Of a stretch of 64,000 bases of DNA, positions 37,282 through 47,091 are shown one piece after another. This DNA is from Dechloromonas sp. HYN0024 (GTDB lineage: Bacteria > Pseudomonadota > Gammaproteobacteria > Burkholderiales > Rhodocyclaceae). Within the stretch, counting starts at the first letter, position 1. Every line of letters begins with the position of its first letter. The translations under genes were made by a program, and so were the position numbers. Where the stretch lies: contig NZ_CP031842.1 in assembly GCF_003441615.1 (NCBI RefSeq), positions 1,940,501 to 2,004,500 of the forward strand. The letters run 5' to 3'. The notes under the pieces are model-generated. The model did not search any database. It had not been told where the DNA came from and was given only the letters and a program-made list of their open reading frames with translations.

Positions 37282-37532
37282 CAGGCCGCCTTGGTGCTGA
37301 TGCGGCCGTAGACCACCAGTAGAACGATGGCGAGCGCCACCGAGGCGACAAAGCCAGCACCCTCACCGGCCTGGTACCAGCCGAAGGCCTGACCGAGCAT
37401 ACCGGCCAGGAAGGAACCGCCGATGCCGAGCAGGACGGTGGCGATAAAGCCCATGTTGGCCTTGCTGGGGTGCAAGAGCTTGGCAACAAGGCCAACCACA
37501 AAGCCGACCACAATGGTCCACACGATTCCCAT
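37281..37532 (-). CDS. GlsB/YeaQ/YmgE-family small membrane protein
   Basis: An 83-residue protein with three glycine-rich hydrophobic segments (MGIVWTIVVGFVVGLVAKLL, ANMGFIATVLLGIGGSFLAGMLG, GAGFVASVALAIVLLVVYGRI), the transglycosylase-associated/YmgE pattern linked to general stress. The start follows AAAGGAA. The downstream SIMPL gene begins within its stop codon, so both are coupled and may be envelope stress genes. Confidence 0.9.
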   Translation of the reverse strand: MGIVWTIVVGFVVGLVAKLLHPSKANMGFIATVLLGIGGSFLAGMLGQAFGWYQAGEGAGFVASVALAIVLLVVYGRISTKAA

Positions 37533-37669
37533 GACTGAATTCCTTTCTGATGACAAAAAATACCGATGGCAAGCACCGGTTTCCCTGACGATACTAACGC
37601 TCAGCCAAACGGTCGGTTGGCACGACTCGGTAAAGATTTGTGTAACTCGTAACACTTTTCGGACAATTG

Positions 37670-38554
37670 TTACGCGGCCAACCGTTCAGCCAGCGTATCC
37701 ATGAGCACCCGGACCCGGAGCGGCACGTGGCGATTGCTCGGCAACATGGCGTAGATACCCAGAGACGGCATGGGAAAATCAGCCAGGATTTCCTCAACCC
37801 TGCCACTGGCCAGGAAGGTATCGGCGATGAAATCCGGCTGGCAGCTGATACCCAGCCCCTGAGCCGTCGCCTCGGTCAGCACGTCGCCATTGTTGGCATT
37901 GAGACGGGTATGCACATGAAAGCTTTCGAGTTGGCCGTCAACCATGAACTGCCAGAGCTGGCTGCTGCCCGCATTGGTGTAGCCAAGGCAAACGTGATGG
38001 GCCAGTTCTGCCGGATTTTCCGGACGACCATGCCGCGCCAGATAGTCCGGCGATGCAACCACGAGCATCCGACCTGAGCCAATCCGGCGCGCCACATCAC
38101 CTGACTCGAGGCGGCGGGTAATGCGGATCGACAGATCAATGCCTTCCTCGATGAGATTGACGCGCCGGTCGCTGAAATCCATGTCGAGCGCAACGTCGGG
38201 ATAGCGTTGCGAGAAGTCGAGCAGGATCGGCGCCAGGCGCTTCATGCCATAGCTCAGCGGCAGGCTGATGCGAATGTTGCCGCGTGGCGTCAGCCTGTCC
38301 TCGGCAACGCCGCTTTCGGCTGCTTCGACCAGATTGAGGATGACCCGGCATTTTTCCAGATAGGCTGTACCCCCCGAGGTCAACGCCAGTCGCCGCGTAC
38401 TGCGCGCCATGAGCTTGACGCCGAGATGCGCCTCGAGGCCGGCGATCTGCCGTGTGACGACCGAGCGGGCCACACCAAGTTGCTGCGCCACTGCCGAGAA
38501 ACTACCCAGCTCAGCTACCCGGACAAACAGCTTCATTGCATCGAGTCGATCCAT
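37670..38554 (-). CDS. LysR-family transcriptional regulator
   Basis: A 294-residue regulator with an N-terminal winged helix-turn-helix (MDRLDAMKLFVRVAELGSFSAVAQQLGVARSVVTRQIAGLEAHLG) and a C-terminal effector domain, in the CrgA/DsdC-like subgroup that begins MDRLDAMxxFVRVAE. The frame stays open to 39388 but that run is antisense to the dioxygenase gene; 38554 is the natural start. It is divergent from the dioxygenase gene with four TTGCA half sites between them, so it probably controls that cluster. Confidence 0.93.
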   Translation of the reverse strand: MDRLDAMKLFVRVAELGSFSAVAQQLGVARSVVTRQIAGLEAHLGVKLMARSTRRLALTSGGTAYLEKCRVILNLVEAAESGVAEDRLTPRGNIRISLPLSYGMKRLAPILLDFSQRYPDVALDMDFSDRRVNLIEEGIDLSIRITRRLESGDVARRIGSGRMLVVASPDYLARHGRPENPAELAHHVCLGYTNAGSSQLWQFMVDGQLESFHVHTRLNANNGDVLTEATAQGLGISCQPDFIADTFLASGRVEEILADFPMPSLGIYAMLPSNRHVPLRVRVLMDTLAERLAA

Positions 38555-38556
38555 TG

Positions 38557-38626
38557 TTGCAATTCCTGCAATAGTAATTTGCACATTGTCGGCTATTTCG
38601 ATCCAAATAACCGGCATACAGTGCAA
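38557..38626. promoter_or_regulatory. Candidate LysR operator region
   Basis: The 96-base divergent gap contains the palindrome TTGCA-ATTCC-TGCAA (38557-38571), a LysR-type T-N11-A box directly before the regulator start, and two more half sites (TTGCA at 38579-38583, TGCAA at 38622-38626). Confidence 0.5.
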
Positions 38627-38650
38627 TCCATCGTCACAGGAGTTGTCGCA

Positions 38651-39466
38651 ATGACACAGATTCAACCCACCCTTTTTGTCCCGCACGGCGCCCCGACCTT
38701 CGCCCTGAGCCCCGGTGCGGCCGGCGCCGCCCTGCAAGCGATGGCTGCTTCGCTGCCCCAGCCGCGCGCCATCATCATCGTCAGCGCCCACTGGGATACC
38801 GCCGTGCCAACCGTTGGTTTCGCCGAACGGCCGGAAACGATTCATGACTTCTGGGGTTTTCCGGAAGAGCTTTATCAAATCCACTATCCGGCCACCGGTT
38901 GCCCCGAGGCGTCGGCCGAAGTGGTCACGACCCTGAAGGCCGCAGGCCTGCCGGTCGCCACCGATACCGGCCGCGGCCTCGACCACGGCGCCTGGGTGCC
39001 GCTCCGCCTGATGTTCCCCGATGCCGACGTGCCGGTCATCCCGCTCTCCATCCAGAGCCGCGGCGGCCCACAACTCGCGTACCAGCTCGGCCAGGCATTG
39101 GCCTCGCTTGCTGCCAAAGGATTTCTCATCATCGCTTCCGGCAATCTCACTCACAACCTGCGTGACTACCAGATGGCGGCACGCAGCGGCGGGCAAACGC
39201 CAGCCTATGTACGCCAGTTCACCGACTGGCTGGCCAAACATCTCGAGACTGGCGACATCCCCGCCTTGCTCAACTACCGTCAACAAGCACCGGGCGGCCT
39301 GCAGGCACACCCCAGTGATGAACATTTGCTGCCTTTGTATGTCGCACTCGGTGCCGGCGGCAAGAGCCCGCAGGCGCGTCGTTTCCATGCCGGTATCGAC
39401 AATTACGTCATCGCCATGGATGCCTATTCATTTTTGCCAACCGAGGAGCCGGACCGTGGCCACTAA
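38651..39466 (+). CDS. DODA-type extradiol ring-cleavage dioxygenase
   Basis: A 271-residue class III extradiol (LigB-like, DODA/YgiD) enzyme that uses Fe(II) or Zn(II) and cleaves catechol-type rings. Metal-site regions are FVPHGAPTFAL, the conserved SAHWDTAVPTVGF, HDFWGFPEELYQIHYPA, LDHGAWVPLRLMFPDADVPVIPLSIQ and SGNLTHNLRD. Start 38651 follows AGGAG; the longer open frame upstream is antisense to the LysR gene. It overlaps the cytochrome b561 gene by 11 bases. Confidence 0.9.
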   Translation: MTQIQPTLFVPHGAPTFALSPGAAGAALQAMAASLPQPRAIIIVSAHWDTAVPTVGFAERPETIHDFWGFPEELYQIHYPATGCPEASAEVVTTLKAAGLPVATDTGRGLDHGAWVPLRLMFPDADVPVIPLSIQSRGGPQLAYQLGQALASLAAKGFLIIASGNLTHNLRDYQMAARSGGQTPAYVRQFTDWLAKHLETGDIPALLNYRQQAPGGLQAHPSDEHLLPLYVALGAGGKSPQARRFHAGIDNYVIAMDAYSFLPTEEPDRGH

Positions 39467-40004
39467 CTACACCCGCACCGCCATGACCCTGCACTGGCTC
39501 ATGGCTATCCTCCTCTTCGCGCTGTTGGCTCTCGGCTTCTACATGAGTGACCTGCCCTTGTCGCCGGACAAATTGAAGTTTTATTCGTGGCACAAATGGG
39601 CCGGCGTTACTGCTTTCCTGCTCGTCACCATCCGTCTTGTCTGGCGCATCACGCATCGCCCGCCGGCGCTCCCGGAAAGCATGCCCAAGTTCATGCAATT
39701 CGCTGCCCATGCCGGCCACCTGGCGCTCTACGGACTGATGATTGCCATCCCGCTCTCCGGCTGGCTGATGAGTTCGGCCAAGGGTTTCCAGACGGTCTGG
39801 TTCGGCCTTCTGCCCATCCCCGATCTGCTCGACAAGAACAAGGAACTGGGCGACCTGCTGGCGACCATCCACGAAAGCCTCAACCTGCTACTCATCGCTG
39901 TTCTGGTCGGCCATATCGGCGCCGCCCTGAAGCACCACTTCATCGACAAGGACGACATCCTGACCCGCATGCTGCCCCCATCCTCCAAGGAAATCCGATC
40001 ATGA
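39456..40004 (+). CDS. Cytochrome b561 family protein
   Basis: A 182-residue, four-helix membrane cytochrome b that passes electrons between quinol and periplasmic partners. Heme-ligand His candidates are in MTLHWLMA, SWHKWAGV, HAGHLALYGLM and VGHIGAALKHHFIDKDD. The GTG start follows GAGGAG and is embedded in the end of the dioxygenase gene; the YceI gene then starts in its stop (ATGA). This pairing is like E. coli yceJ-yceI. Confidence 0.9.
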   Translation: MATNYTRTAMTLHWLMAILLFALLALGFYMSDLPLSPDKLKFYSWHKWAGVTAFLLVTIRLVWRITHRPPALPESMPKFMQFAAHAGHLALYGLMIAIPLSGWLMSSAKGFQTVWFGLLPIPDLLDKNKELGDLLATIHESLNLLLIAVLVGHIGAALKHHFIDKDDILTRMLPPSSKEIRS

Positions 40005-40555
40005 AACGCATCGCCCTCGCTACTGCCTTCGCCGCGCTGATTTCCACCGCGCAGGCTGTCGAATACACCCAGGTCCTGCCTGAGAAAAGTGCCGTCACCT
40101 TCATCTACAAGCAGATGGGTGTTGCCGTCGATGGAAAATTCAAGAAGTTTTCCAGCCAGTTGAGTTTCGACCCGGCCAAGGCGGCTGCCGCCAAGGTAAC
40201 TTTCGATGTCGACCTCGGCAGTGTCGATACCGGCGACCAGGAAGGCGACCAGGAAGTGGCCGGCAAGCCGTGGTTCAACACCAAGGCTTTCCCGACAGCC
40301 CGCTTTATTTCAGTCAGCGTCAAGTCACTCGCCGGCAACAAGTACGAAGTGGCCGGTCAACTCAGCATCAAGGGCAAGACCCAGGACATCGTTGTGCCGG
40401 CCACCTTCACAGCCCAAGGCAACAGCGGCGTCTTCGACGGTAGCTTCACCATCCGCCGCGCCGATTTTTCCATCGGTGAAGGCGCCTGGTCCAAGTTCGA
40501 CATCGCCGCCAACGATGTCCAGATCAAGTTCCGTATCACTGCTGCATCGAAATAA
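40001..40555 (+). CDS. YceI-family periplasmic protein, first copy
   Basis: A 184-residue protein with a signal peptide (MKRIALATAFAALISTAQA) and a YceI lipocalin-like barrel (SAVTFIYKQMGVAVDGKFKKFSSQLSFD, GSVDTGDQEGDQEVAGKPWFNTKAFPTARF, LSIKGKTQDIVVPATF). YceI proteins bind long isoprenoids such as polyprenyl or quinone-like lipids. It is coupled to the cytochrome b561 gene by a 4-base overlap, in line with a quinone-related role. Confidence 0.9.
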   Translation: MKRIALATAFAALISTAQAVEYTQVLPEKSAVTFIYKQMGVAVDGKFKKFSSQLSFDPAKAAAAKVTFDVDLGSVDTGDQEGDQEVAGKPWFNTKAFPTARFISVSVKSLAGNKYEVAGQLSIKGKTQDIVVPATFTAQGNSGVFDGSFTIRRADFSIGEGAWSKFDIAANDVQIKFRITAASK

Positions 40556-40582
40556 ACCCCAACCCACAACAGGAGAACCACC

Positions 40583-41152
40583 ATGAAAAAACAACTCGCC
40601 ACCCTCGTCCTCGCCATCGCTGCCGCCTCCCCGGCCCTGGCCGCACCGGAAACCTTCACACTCGACGGCACGCACAGCTTCCCGCGCTTCTCGTACAGCC
40701 ACTTCGGCTATTCCATCCAGATGAGCCGCTTCGACCAGACCACCGGCACCATCGTTCTCGACAAGGCCGCCAAGACCGCCAAGGTCGACCTCGTCATCGA
40801 CACCAAGTCGGTAAGCACCGGCTCCGAGACCTTCAACGAGCACATTCAGGGCGAAGATTTCCTCGACACTGCCAAGTACCCGACCGCCACCTTCAAGTCC
40901 ACCAAGGTCGTGTTTGAAGGCGACAAGCCGGCCAGCATCGAAGGCAATCTGACCCTCAAGGGTGTGACCAAGCCAGTCACCCTGAAAGTCACCGGCTTCC
41001 TCGCCATGCCGCACCCGATGATGAAGAAGGACGCCATCGGCGGCACGGCCACCGTCACCGTCAAACGCACCGACTTCAACATGGGCAAGTACGCACCCTA
41101 CGTTGGTGACGATGTGACCATCGACATCGCGGTCGAAGCGATCAAGCAGTAA
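40583..41152 (+). CDS. YceI-family periplasmic protein, second copy
   Basis: A 189-residue YceI protein with signal peptide MKKQLATLVLAIAAASPALA. Conserved stretches are DGTHSFPRFSYSHFGYSIQMSRFDQTTG, STGSETFNEHIQGEDFLDTAKYPTATFKSTKV and TLKGVTKPVTLKVTGF. It differs clearly from the copy 27 bases upstream and is closer to canonical E. coli YceI. An AGGAG-type site precedes it and a strong terminator ends the cluster. Confidence 0.92.
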   Translation: MKKQLATLVLAIAAASPALAAPETFTLDGTHSFPRFSYSHFGYSIQMSRFDQTTGTIVLDKAAKTAKVDLVIDTKSVSTGSETFNEHIQGEDFLDTAKYPTATFKSTKVVFEGDKPASIEGNLTLKGVTKPVTLKVTGFLAMPHPMMKKDAIGGTATVTVKRTDFNMGKYAPYVGDDVTIDIAVEAIKQ

Positions 41153-41193
41153 TCGGCTAGCAGCGGGGTCGCCCGCTGGCAGGCACTGAACGA

Positions 41194-41227
41194 GGGAATT
41201 CGCCGAAGGTGGCGAATTCCCTTTTTT
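41194..41227 (+). terminator. Intrinsic terminator of the dioxygenase-b561-yceI cluster
   Basis: Perfect 11-bp stem (41194-41204 with 41211-41221, 6-base loop) followed by six T. Confidence 0.92.
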
Positions 41228-41363
41228 ATTGGCTGGGAATTTTGGGCGGGGATTCGGTGGAGAGTCGACTATCCTCGAACCTTGTCCAAACCACCCAAAA
41301 TCGGCGAAAATTAAGGGTTATCGGCATTCGCCCGCAGCAAACCAATTTTCCCAAGGATTCCCC

Positions 41364-42869
41364 ATGTCCAACCCCGAACAGCAAGCCCCGGTCCAGCAGG
41401 ACGAAAACCAGCTCATCGCCGAGCGCCGCGCCAAGCTGGCCGAATGGCGCAAGACCGGGAAAGCCTTCCCGAACGACTTTCAGCGCGAGAACACCGCTGC
41501 CAAGGTCCTTGAAGGCTATGGCGAAAAGACCGCCGAGGAACTTGAAGGCATGCCGGTCGAGGTCAAGGTCGCCGGCCGCATGATGCTCAAGCGCGTCATG
41601 GGCAAGGCTTCCTTCGCGACGATTCAGGATCTGTCGGGCCGCATCCAGATTTACGTCACGCGCGACCGCGTTGGCGAAGATGTTTATACCGATTTCAAGA
41701 CCTGGGACCTCGGCGACATCATCGGCGTATCCGGTGTCCTGATGAAGACGAAGACCGGCGAACTCTCCATCCAGGCCGCCGAGATCCGCCTGCTGACGAA
41801 GTCGCTGCGCCCGCTGCCGGACAAGTTCCACGGCCTGGCCGATCAGGAAATGAAATACCGCCAGCGTTACGTCGATCTGATCATGAACGAGGAAACGCGC
41901 TTCACCTTCCGCGCCCGTTCGGCCATCGTCTCGTCGATCCGCAATTTCATGACCGGCCACGGCTTCATGGAAGTTGAAACGCCGATGATGCACCCGATCC
42001 CCGGCGGTGCCTCGGCCAAGCCCTTCGTCACGCACCACAACGCGCTCGACATGCAGCAGTTCCTGCGTATCGCCCCGGAGCTGTACCTCAAGCGTCTGGT
42101 CGTCGGCGGTTTCGAGAAGGTTTTCGAAATCAACCGCAACTTCCGTAACGAAGGCCTCTCGCCGCGCCACAATCCCGAATTCACCATGATGGAGTTCTAT
42201 GAGGCATACGCCAACTACAACACCCTCATGGACTTCACCGAAGGCCTGCTCCGCCACACCGCCCGCGAGGCGCTGGGCAAGGAAGTGTTCATCTACCAGG
42301 GCCGCGAACTCGATCTCTCCAAGCCTTTCCATCGCCTGACCATTTGCCAGGCCATCCAGCGCGAACAGCCATCCTTCACCGATGCGCAACTGGCCGACCC
42401 GGACTTCCTCAAGACCAAGATCAAGGCCTTTGGCGAGCCGGTCAAGCCGGGCGGTCTGGGCAGCCTGCAACTGCAACTGTTCGAAGCCTGCGCTGAAGCC
42501 CAGTGCTGGGAGCCGACCTTCATCATCGACTACCCGGTCGAAGTATCGCCGCTGGCCCGTGCCTCCGATACCAATGCGGACATCACCGAGCGCTTTGAAC
42601 TGTTCATTGTCGGCCGCGAAATTGCCAATGGTTTCTCCGAGCTGAACGATGCCGAAGACCAGGCGGCGCGCTTCCAGGAGCAGATGAAGGCCAAGGATGC
42701 GGGCGACGAGGAAGCCATGTATTACGACGCCGATTTCATCCGGGCGCTGGAATACGGCCTGCCGCCGACGGGCGGGTGTGGCATCGGCATTGATCGCCTG
42801 ATCATGCTGTTGACCGATGCCGCAGCGATTCGGGATGTCATCCTTTTCCCCTCCATGCGCCCCGAATGA
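41364..42869 (+). CDS. lysS: Lysyl-tRNA synthetase, class II
   Basis: Charges tRNA-Lys. The 501-residue protein has the N-terminal OB-fold anticodon domain ([30 protein letters not shown]) and class II motifs: motif 1 region [15 protein letters not shown], motif 2 [30 protein letters not shown], motif 3 [20 protein letters not shown]. Start 41364 follows AAGGA; the frame is open further upstream into the terminator, which is not credible coding. Confidence 0.96.
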   Translation: MSNPEQQAPVQQDENQLIAERRAKLAEWRKTGKAFPNDFQRENTAAKVLEGYGEKTAEELEGMPVEVKVAGRMMLKRVMGKASFATIQDLSGRIQIYVTRDRVGEDVYTDFKTWDLGDIIGVSGVLMKTKTGELSIQAAEIRLLTKSLRPLPDKFHGLADQEMKYRQRYVDLIMNEETRFTFRARSAIVSSIRNFMTGHGFMEVETPMMHPIPGGASAKPFVTHHNALDMQQFLRIAPELYLKRLVVGGFEKVFEINRNFRNEGLSPRHNPEFTMMEFYEAYANYNTLMDFTEGLLRHTAREALGKEVFIYQGRELDLSKPFHRLTICQAIQREQPSFTDAQLADPDFLKTKIKAFGEPVKPGGLGSLQLQLFEACAEAQCWEPTFIIDYPVEVSPLARASDTNADITERFELFIVGREIANGFSELNDAEDQAARFQEQMKAKDAGDEEAMYYDADFIRALEYGLPPTGGCGIGIDRLIMLLTDAAAIRDVILFPSMRPE

Positions 42870-42898
42870 TACGTGGCTGCGCTTGCCAACTCGGCGTT

Positions 42899-42939
42899 GC
42901 CGGCGACCTTGCATAGCTCGCTATGCGGCGGCCGCCGGC
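42899..42939. repeat. Nested inverted-repeat element after lysS
   Basis: GCATAGC/GCTATGC (42911-42917 and 42920-42926) lies inside GCCGGCG/CGCCGGC arms (42899-42905 and 42933-42939). It is in a 119-base GC-rich gap and looks like an extragenic palindromic element; only one copy is in this window. Confidence 0.5.
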
Positions 42940-42988
42940 GCCTGGATTTGGCGGCGCTCGTTCACCCATCACTTTGGGACAAATAGCC

Positions 42989-43480
42989 ATGCAAATTCGT
43001 CAGATGCAGATCGCCAACGACAGCGTTCAGGATCGTCTGGTCCTGCGCGTATCGACGCAGGCTGACGAGGAATATCGGGTGTGGCTGACGCGGCGATTTT
43101 TGCGTGAGATGTGGCCGCATCTGGCTAGCCTGATTGGCAGCCAGCCGGCGCCGGTGGCCGGCACGACACCACCGGCTGCCCCGCCCAATTTCGAACAGCC
43201 TTTTGCCGAGGCAAATGCCACTTACCCGCTCGGCTCCACCCCGTTGCTGACCAGTGAAGTCAAATGCGACACCCTGAGTGATGGCACCTTCAGCCTGACT
43301 TTCCGCGAGGGCCGCGAGCGCAGCTTTCAACTCGGGCTCAACGCCGATCTGCTGCAGGCCCTGTGCGCCATGCTGCGCGCCGGTGCCGAGAATGCCCAGT
43401 GGAATCTGGCGCTCGACTATGCCCCGGCAGCGGTGCCGACCCCGGCCGCCGGCTCAGGCCCGCATTCGCGCCTGCACTAG
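42989..43480 (+). CDS. Conserved-looking hypothetical protein before mnmC
   Basis: A 163-residue soluble protein, no signal peptide. The N-terminal half has an ordered basic region ([40 protein letters not shown]), a Pro/Ala linker follows, then a second ordered region ([54 protein letters not shown]). Start 42989 is chosen because it gives this ordered start, although the ribosome site is weak. It is 16 bases before mnmC on the same strand. Function unknown. Confidence 0.75.
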   Translation: MQIRQMQIANDSVQDRLVLRVSTQADEEYRVWLTRRFLREMWPHLASLIGSQPAPVAGTTPPAAPPNFEQPFAEANATYPLGSTPLLTSEVKCDTLSDGTFSLTFREGRERSFQLGLNADLLQALCAMLRAGAENAQWNLALDYAPAAVPTPAAGSGPHSRLH

Positions 43481-43496
43481 GTGGCCTGCGCCACCA

Positions 43497-45410
43497 ATGG
43501 ATAAGCTGCAGCCCGCCAAAATTGAATTCGTGGCCTACGGCACGCCCTACTCCGCTGCCTTTGATGACGTATACCACTCGGCCCTCGGCGGACCGAACCA
43601 GGCCCGTCATGTTTTTCTCGGCGGTAACGGACTTCCGCAACGCTGGCAGGACAGGGACCGCTTCGTCATCCTCGAAACCGGCTTCGGCACCGGACTGAAT
43701 TTTCTCGCCACCTGGCAAGCCTGGCGAGAGGACCCGCAACGCTGCCATCGGCTGCATTTCATATCTTTTGAAAAATTCCCGCTAACCCTGGCCGACCTCG
43801 CCACCTGCCAGCAGGCCTGGCCGGAATTTGCCGAACTGGCGGCTGACCTGCAAGCCCACTGGCCACCCCTGGCACCGGGAATGCACCGACTGCACCTGCA
43901 TGGCGGACAGGTCATCCTGACCCTGGTCTTCGGCGATGCGGCAACGCAACTGCGCGCCATCGATGCCTCGGTCGACGCCTTTTTCCTGGATGGCTTTTCG
44001 CCCCAGAAGAACCCGGAACTGTGGTCGCCCCAATTCTGCAAGGGGCTGGCCCGCCTGACCGCGCCGGGCGCCACGCTGGCCACCTGGACGGTGGCTGGGC
44101 ATGTCCGCCAGGCACTCAAGGATGCCGAATTCGATGTGGAGAAGCGCCCCGGCCCGGTCGGCAAGCGACAGATGCTGATCGGCCGCTTCCGTTCGCGCCG
44201 ACCGGAGCGCCATACCGCACCGACGGACCGCCGGGCCATCGTCATCGGCGCCGGCATTGCCGGCAGTACGACGGCCTGGGCGCTGGCCGCCGCCGGCTGG
44301 CAGGTTACGGTACTCGAAGCCGCAGCAGAACCCGGTTGCGGCGCTTCAAGCAATCTGGCCGGCATGCTGCGACCATTGCCCAGCGCCGACGACAACCGGA
44401 TTTCGCGCCTCACCCGCGCCGGCTTTCTTGCTACCCGCGCCCTCCTCGCCCGGCTGCCCGAAGCCCGCTGGTCGCCCTGCGGCGTGTTGCATCTGGCCAG
44501 GGACGCAGAGCACGAGGCGCAGCAGAGACGGGCCGTCGAGCAACTCGGCCTGCCGCCCGAGCTGTTGCAGTTTCTCGACAAGGACGAAGCCAGCCGACAA
44601 CTCGGCCAGCCGGTGATGACCGGCGGCTGGTGGTTCCCGAATGGCGGCTGGGTACAACCCCCGTCGGTTTGCCGGGCAGCGCTGACTGCTTTTCCTGAAC
44701 AGATCACAACGCACTTCAATACCGCGGTCGACCGCCTGACGAGGTGCGAACCAGGCTGGCAAGCGCTCGATGCGGCCGGCCATGTCATCGCGGAAGCCCC
44801 CGTCCTGATCATGGCCAGCGGAGCAGCCGCGCCGCGTTTCGCCCAGTTCGCCTGGCTACCGCAGCGTTCCGGACGCGGTCAGGTCAGCCATTTGCCGGCA
44901 GCCAGCGGGATGCCCCTCAATACCGTTCTGTTTCAGGTCGGCTACGCCATTCCGGCCATCGATGGCCGGCAGTTGATCGGTGCCTCCCTGTCCTATGACG
45001 ATGATGAAAGCGCCGAACGGCCTACCGATCACAGCGACAATATCGCCCGCCTCCGTCTGAGCCTGCCCGACTTCGCCACCGGCCTCGACCCGGCCACCCT
45101 GCATGGCCGCGTCGGCTTCCGCCCAATGTCGCCGGACCGCCTGCCCATCGTTGGGGCGGTTCCGGATACCTTGGCTGCCACACCTAATACCCGTCTTCAC
45201 AACATCCCGCGCTATCCTGGCCTGTGGTGCGTTCAGGGCTTTGGTGCCCGCGGCATCGTGTGGTCGGCACTGATGGCCGATCTGCTGCTCAGTCAGCTCG
45301 AAGGCGAGCCGCTGCCGCTCGAACGCGACCTGGTCGACGCCCTCGACCCCGGCCGCTTCATGATCAAGGCCGCCCGCCAGCCAGCCACCGAGAGCGAGGA
45401 CAGCGCATAG
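43497..45410 (+). CDS. mnmC: Bifunctional tRNA modification enzyme MnmC
   Basis: MnmC finishes the mnm5s2U34 wobble base: its C-terminal FAD oxidase part removes the carboxymethyl group and the N-terminal part methylates with SAM. The 637-residue protein has both halves: a methyltransferase domain ([35 protein letters not shown]) and an FAD domain starting [29 protein letters not shown], with the conserved [15 protein letters not shown] and [16 protein letters not shown]. Start 43497 follows the preceding gene after 16 bases. Confidence 0.94.
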   Translation: MDKLQPAKIEFVAYGTPYSAAFDDVYHSALGGPNQARHVFLGGNGLPQRWQDRDRFVILETGFGTGLNFLATWQAWREDPQRCHRLHFISFEKFPLTLADLATCQQAWPEFAELAADLQAHWPPLAPGMHRLHLHGGQVILTLVFGDAATQLRAIDASVDAFFLDGFSPQKNPELWSPQFCKGLARLTAPGATLATWTVAGHVRQALKDAEFDVEKRPGPVGKRQMLIGRFRSRRPERHTAPTDRRAIVIGAGIAGSTTAWALAAAGWQVTVLEAAAEPGCGASSNLAGMLRPLPSADDNRISRLTRAGFLATRALLARLPEARWSPCGVLHLARDAEHEAQQRRAVEQLGLPPELLQFLDKDEASRQLGQPVMTGGWWFPNGGWVQPPSVCRAALTAFPEQITTHFNTAVDRLTRCEPGWQALDAAGHVIAEAPVLIMASGAAAPRFAQFAWLPQRSGRGQVSHLPAASGMPLNTVLFQVGYAIPAIDGRQLIGASLSYDDDESAERPTDHSDNIARLRLSLPDFATGLDPATLHGRVGFRPMSPDRLPIVGAVPDTLAATPNTRLHNIPRYPGLWCVQGFGARGIVWSALMADLLLSQLEGEPLPLERDLVDALDPGRFMIKAARQPATESEDSA

Positions 45411-45461
45411 CGCCAGCGCCTGCTAAACTTCATTTTTTTCCATACAACAAGAGAGACACGC

Positions 45462-46733
45462 ATGAAGATCGAAACCATTGCCGTCCACGGTGGCTATTCA
45501 CCTGACCCGACCACCAAGGCGGTGGCCGTGCCGATTTATCAGACCACTTCCTATGCGTTCGACAGCACCCAGCACGGTGCTGATCTCTTCGATCTGAAGG
45601 TCGCCGGCAACATCTACACGCGCATCATGAACCCGACCCAGGACGTGCTGGAAAAGCGCGTCGCTGAAATGGAAGGTGGCATTGCCGCCCTGGCCATGGC
45701 TTCCGGCATGGCCGCCATCACCGCCGCCATCCAGACCATTGCCGAGGCCGGCGATAACATCATCTCGTCGAGCACCCTGTACGGTGGCACCTACAACCTG
45801 TTCGCCCACACCCTGCCGCAATATGGCATCGATGTCCGCTTTGCCGACTTCAATGATCCGGCCGCCTTTGAAAAGCTGATCGATGGCAAGACCAAGGCAG
45901 TCTTCTGCGAATCGGTCGGCAATCCGCTGGGCAATGTCACCGACTTCGAGAAGCTCGCTGAAATCGCCCACAAGCACGGCGTGCCTGTCATCGTCGACAA
46001 CACCGTGCCGTCGCCCTACCTGTGCCGTCCCTTCGAGCACGGTGCCGACATCGTCGTACATGCCCTGACCAAGTATCTGGGTGGCCATGGCAATTCACTC
46101 GGCGGCATCATCGTCGATAGCGGCAAGTTTCCGTGGGCCGAGCACAAAGCCAAGTTCAAGCGCCTCAACGAGCCGGATGTTTCCTACCATGGCGTGGTCT
46201 ACACCGAAGCCCTTGGCCCGGCCGCCTACATTGGTCGCGCCCGCGTCGTACCGCTGCGCAACATGGGTGCTGCCATCTCGCCGTTCAATGCTTTCCTGAT
46301 CCTGCAGGGTATCGAGACATTGGCACTGCGCATGGACCGCATCTGCGAAAACACCTTGAAGATCGCCAACTTTCTCAAGGGCCACGCCAAGGTCAGCTGG
46401 GTCAACTACGCCGGCCTGCCCGACCACAAGGACCATGCTCTGGTCCAGAAATATATGGGCGGCCGCGCTTCCGGTATTCTCAATTTCGGCGTCAAGGGTG
46501 GTCGTGAAGGCGGCGGCAAGTTCCAGGATGCCCTGCAACTGGTCACCCGACTGGTCAATATCGGCGACTGCAAGACACTGGCGTGCCACCCGGCCTCGAC
46601 CACGCACCGTCAGTTGGCTCCGGCCGAAATGGCCAAGGCCGGCGTATCGGAAGACATGATCCGCCTGTCAGTCGGCATCGAGCACATCGACGACCTGATC
46701 GCCGATCTGGATCAGGCCTTGAATGCAGCCTGA
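45462..46733 (+). CDS. metY: O-acetylhomoserine sulfhydrylase (MetY type)
   Basis: A 423-residue PLP enzyme of the Cys/Met metabolism family, adding sulfide to O-acetylhomoserine to give homocysteine. It shows TIAVHGGYSPDPTTKAVAVPIYQTTSY, NIYTRIMNPTQDVLEKRVAEMEGG, the PLP lysine in VVHALTKYLGGHGNSLGG and the substrate-binding C-terminal CHPASTTHRQL. The length and the YLGGHG-type site favour MetY over cystathionine synthases (about 390 residues). GAGAGA precedes the start and a terminator follows. Confidence 0.93.
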   Translation: MKIETIAVHGGYSPDPTTKAVAVPIYQTTSYAFDSTQHGADLFDLKVAGNIYTRIMNPTQDVLEKRVAEMEGGIAALAMASGMAAITAAIQTIAEAGDNIISSSTLYGGTYNLFAHTLPQYGIDVRFADFNDPAAFEKLIDGKTKAVFCESVGNPLGNVTDFEKLAEIAHKHGVPVIVDNTVPSPYLCRPFEHGADIVVHALTKYLGGHGNSLGGIIVDSGKFPWAEHKAKFKRLNEPDVSYHGVVYTEALGPAAYIGRARVVPLRNMGAAISPFNAFLILQGIETLALRMDRICENTLKIANFLKGHAKVSWVNYAGLPDHKDHALVQKYMGGRASGILNFGVKGGREGGGKFQDALQLVTRLVNIGDCKTLACHPASTTHRQLAPAEMAKAGVSEDMIRLSVGIEHIDDLIADLDQALNAA

Positions 46734-46753
46734 TTGATACAGGCTCCAACGAC

Positions 46754-46778
46754 AAGCCCGGCCAAGCGCCGGGTTTTT
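46754..46778 (+). terminator. Intrinsic terminator after metY
   Basis: A GC-rich stem (46754-46762 with 46768-46776, one G-T wobble, 5-base loop) runs into five T at 46774-46778. Confidence 0.78.
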
Positions 46779-47091
46779 CGTTTCTGGCGAGCAACAATGC
46801 AGGCCACGTCATGGCGACCGACCCAAGACCGGCCAAAAAACTGGTGCGAATCTCGCCGGAGTCCCCTGAGACATCGGCGCGGCCATTCGATATGCATCTG
46901 ATATTATCGCCGGAACGGCTGTCATGAGACGGTGGTAGCTGGCTGGATCGGTCTCACCAGCGAATCTAGTTGCCGATTTCCTCAGAGCAATTACTATGCA
47001 TAGGCATTCCGGCTTTTTCAAAATCCGGGGATAGAAAAGCACATATTTTGACGGCGTTTCTCATTGTTTTTGGGATTCTCAAGGAGGGGGA
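46779..47091. other. Intergenic region upstream of the binding-protein/GGDEF-EAL pair
   Basis: A 313-base gap. I compared it with the c-di-GMP riboswitch pattern because of the downstream gene and did not find it. AGGAGGGGG at the 3' edge is the ribosome site of the next gene. No convincing small gene is seen. Confidence 0.5.

Noticed and set aside
38554..39388. N-terminal extension of the LysR protein to 572 residues
   Set aside because: The extra part is antisense to the dioxygenase gene, and the LysR N-terminus is complete at 38554.
41229..41363. Upstream extension of lysS
   Set aside because: The added sequence reads through a terminator region and lacks the family N-terminus; AAGGA sits before 41364.
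46779..47091. c-di-GMP riboswitch upstream of the GGDEF-EAL pair
   Set aside because: The conserved core (CACGCACAGGGCAAACC-like and the GAAA tetraloop receptor) is not found in the gap.
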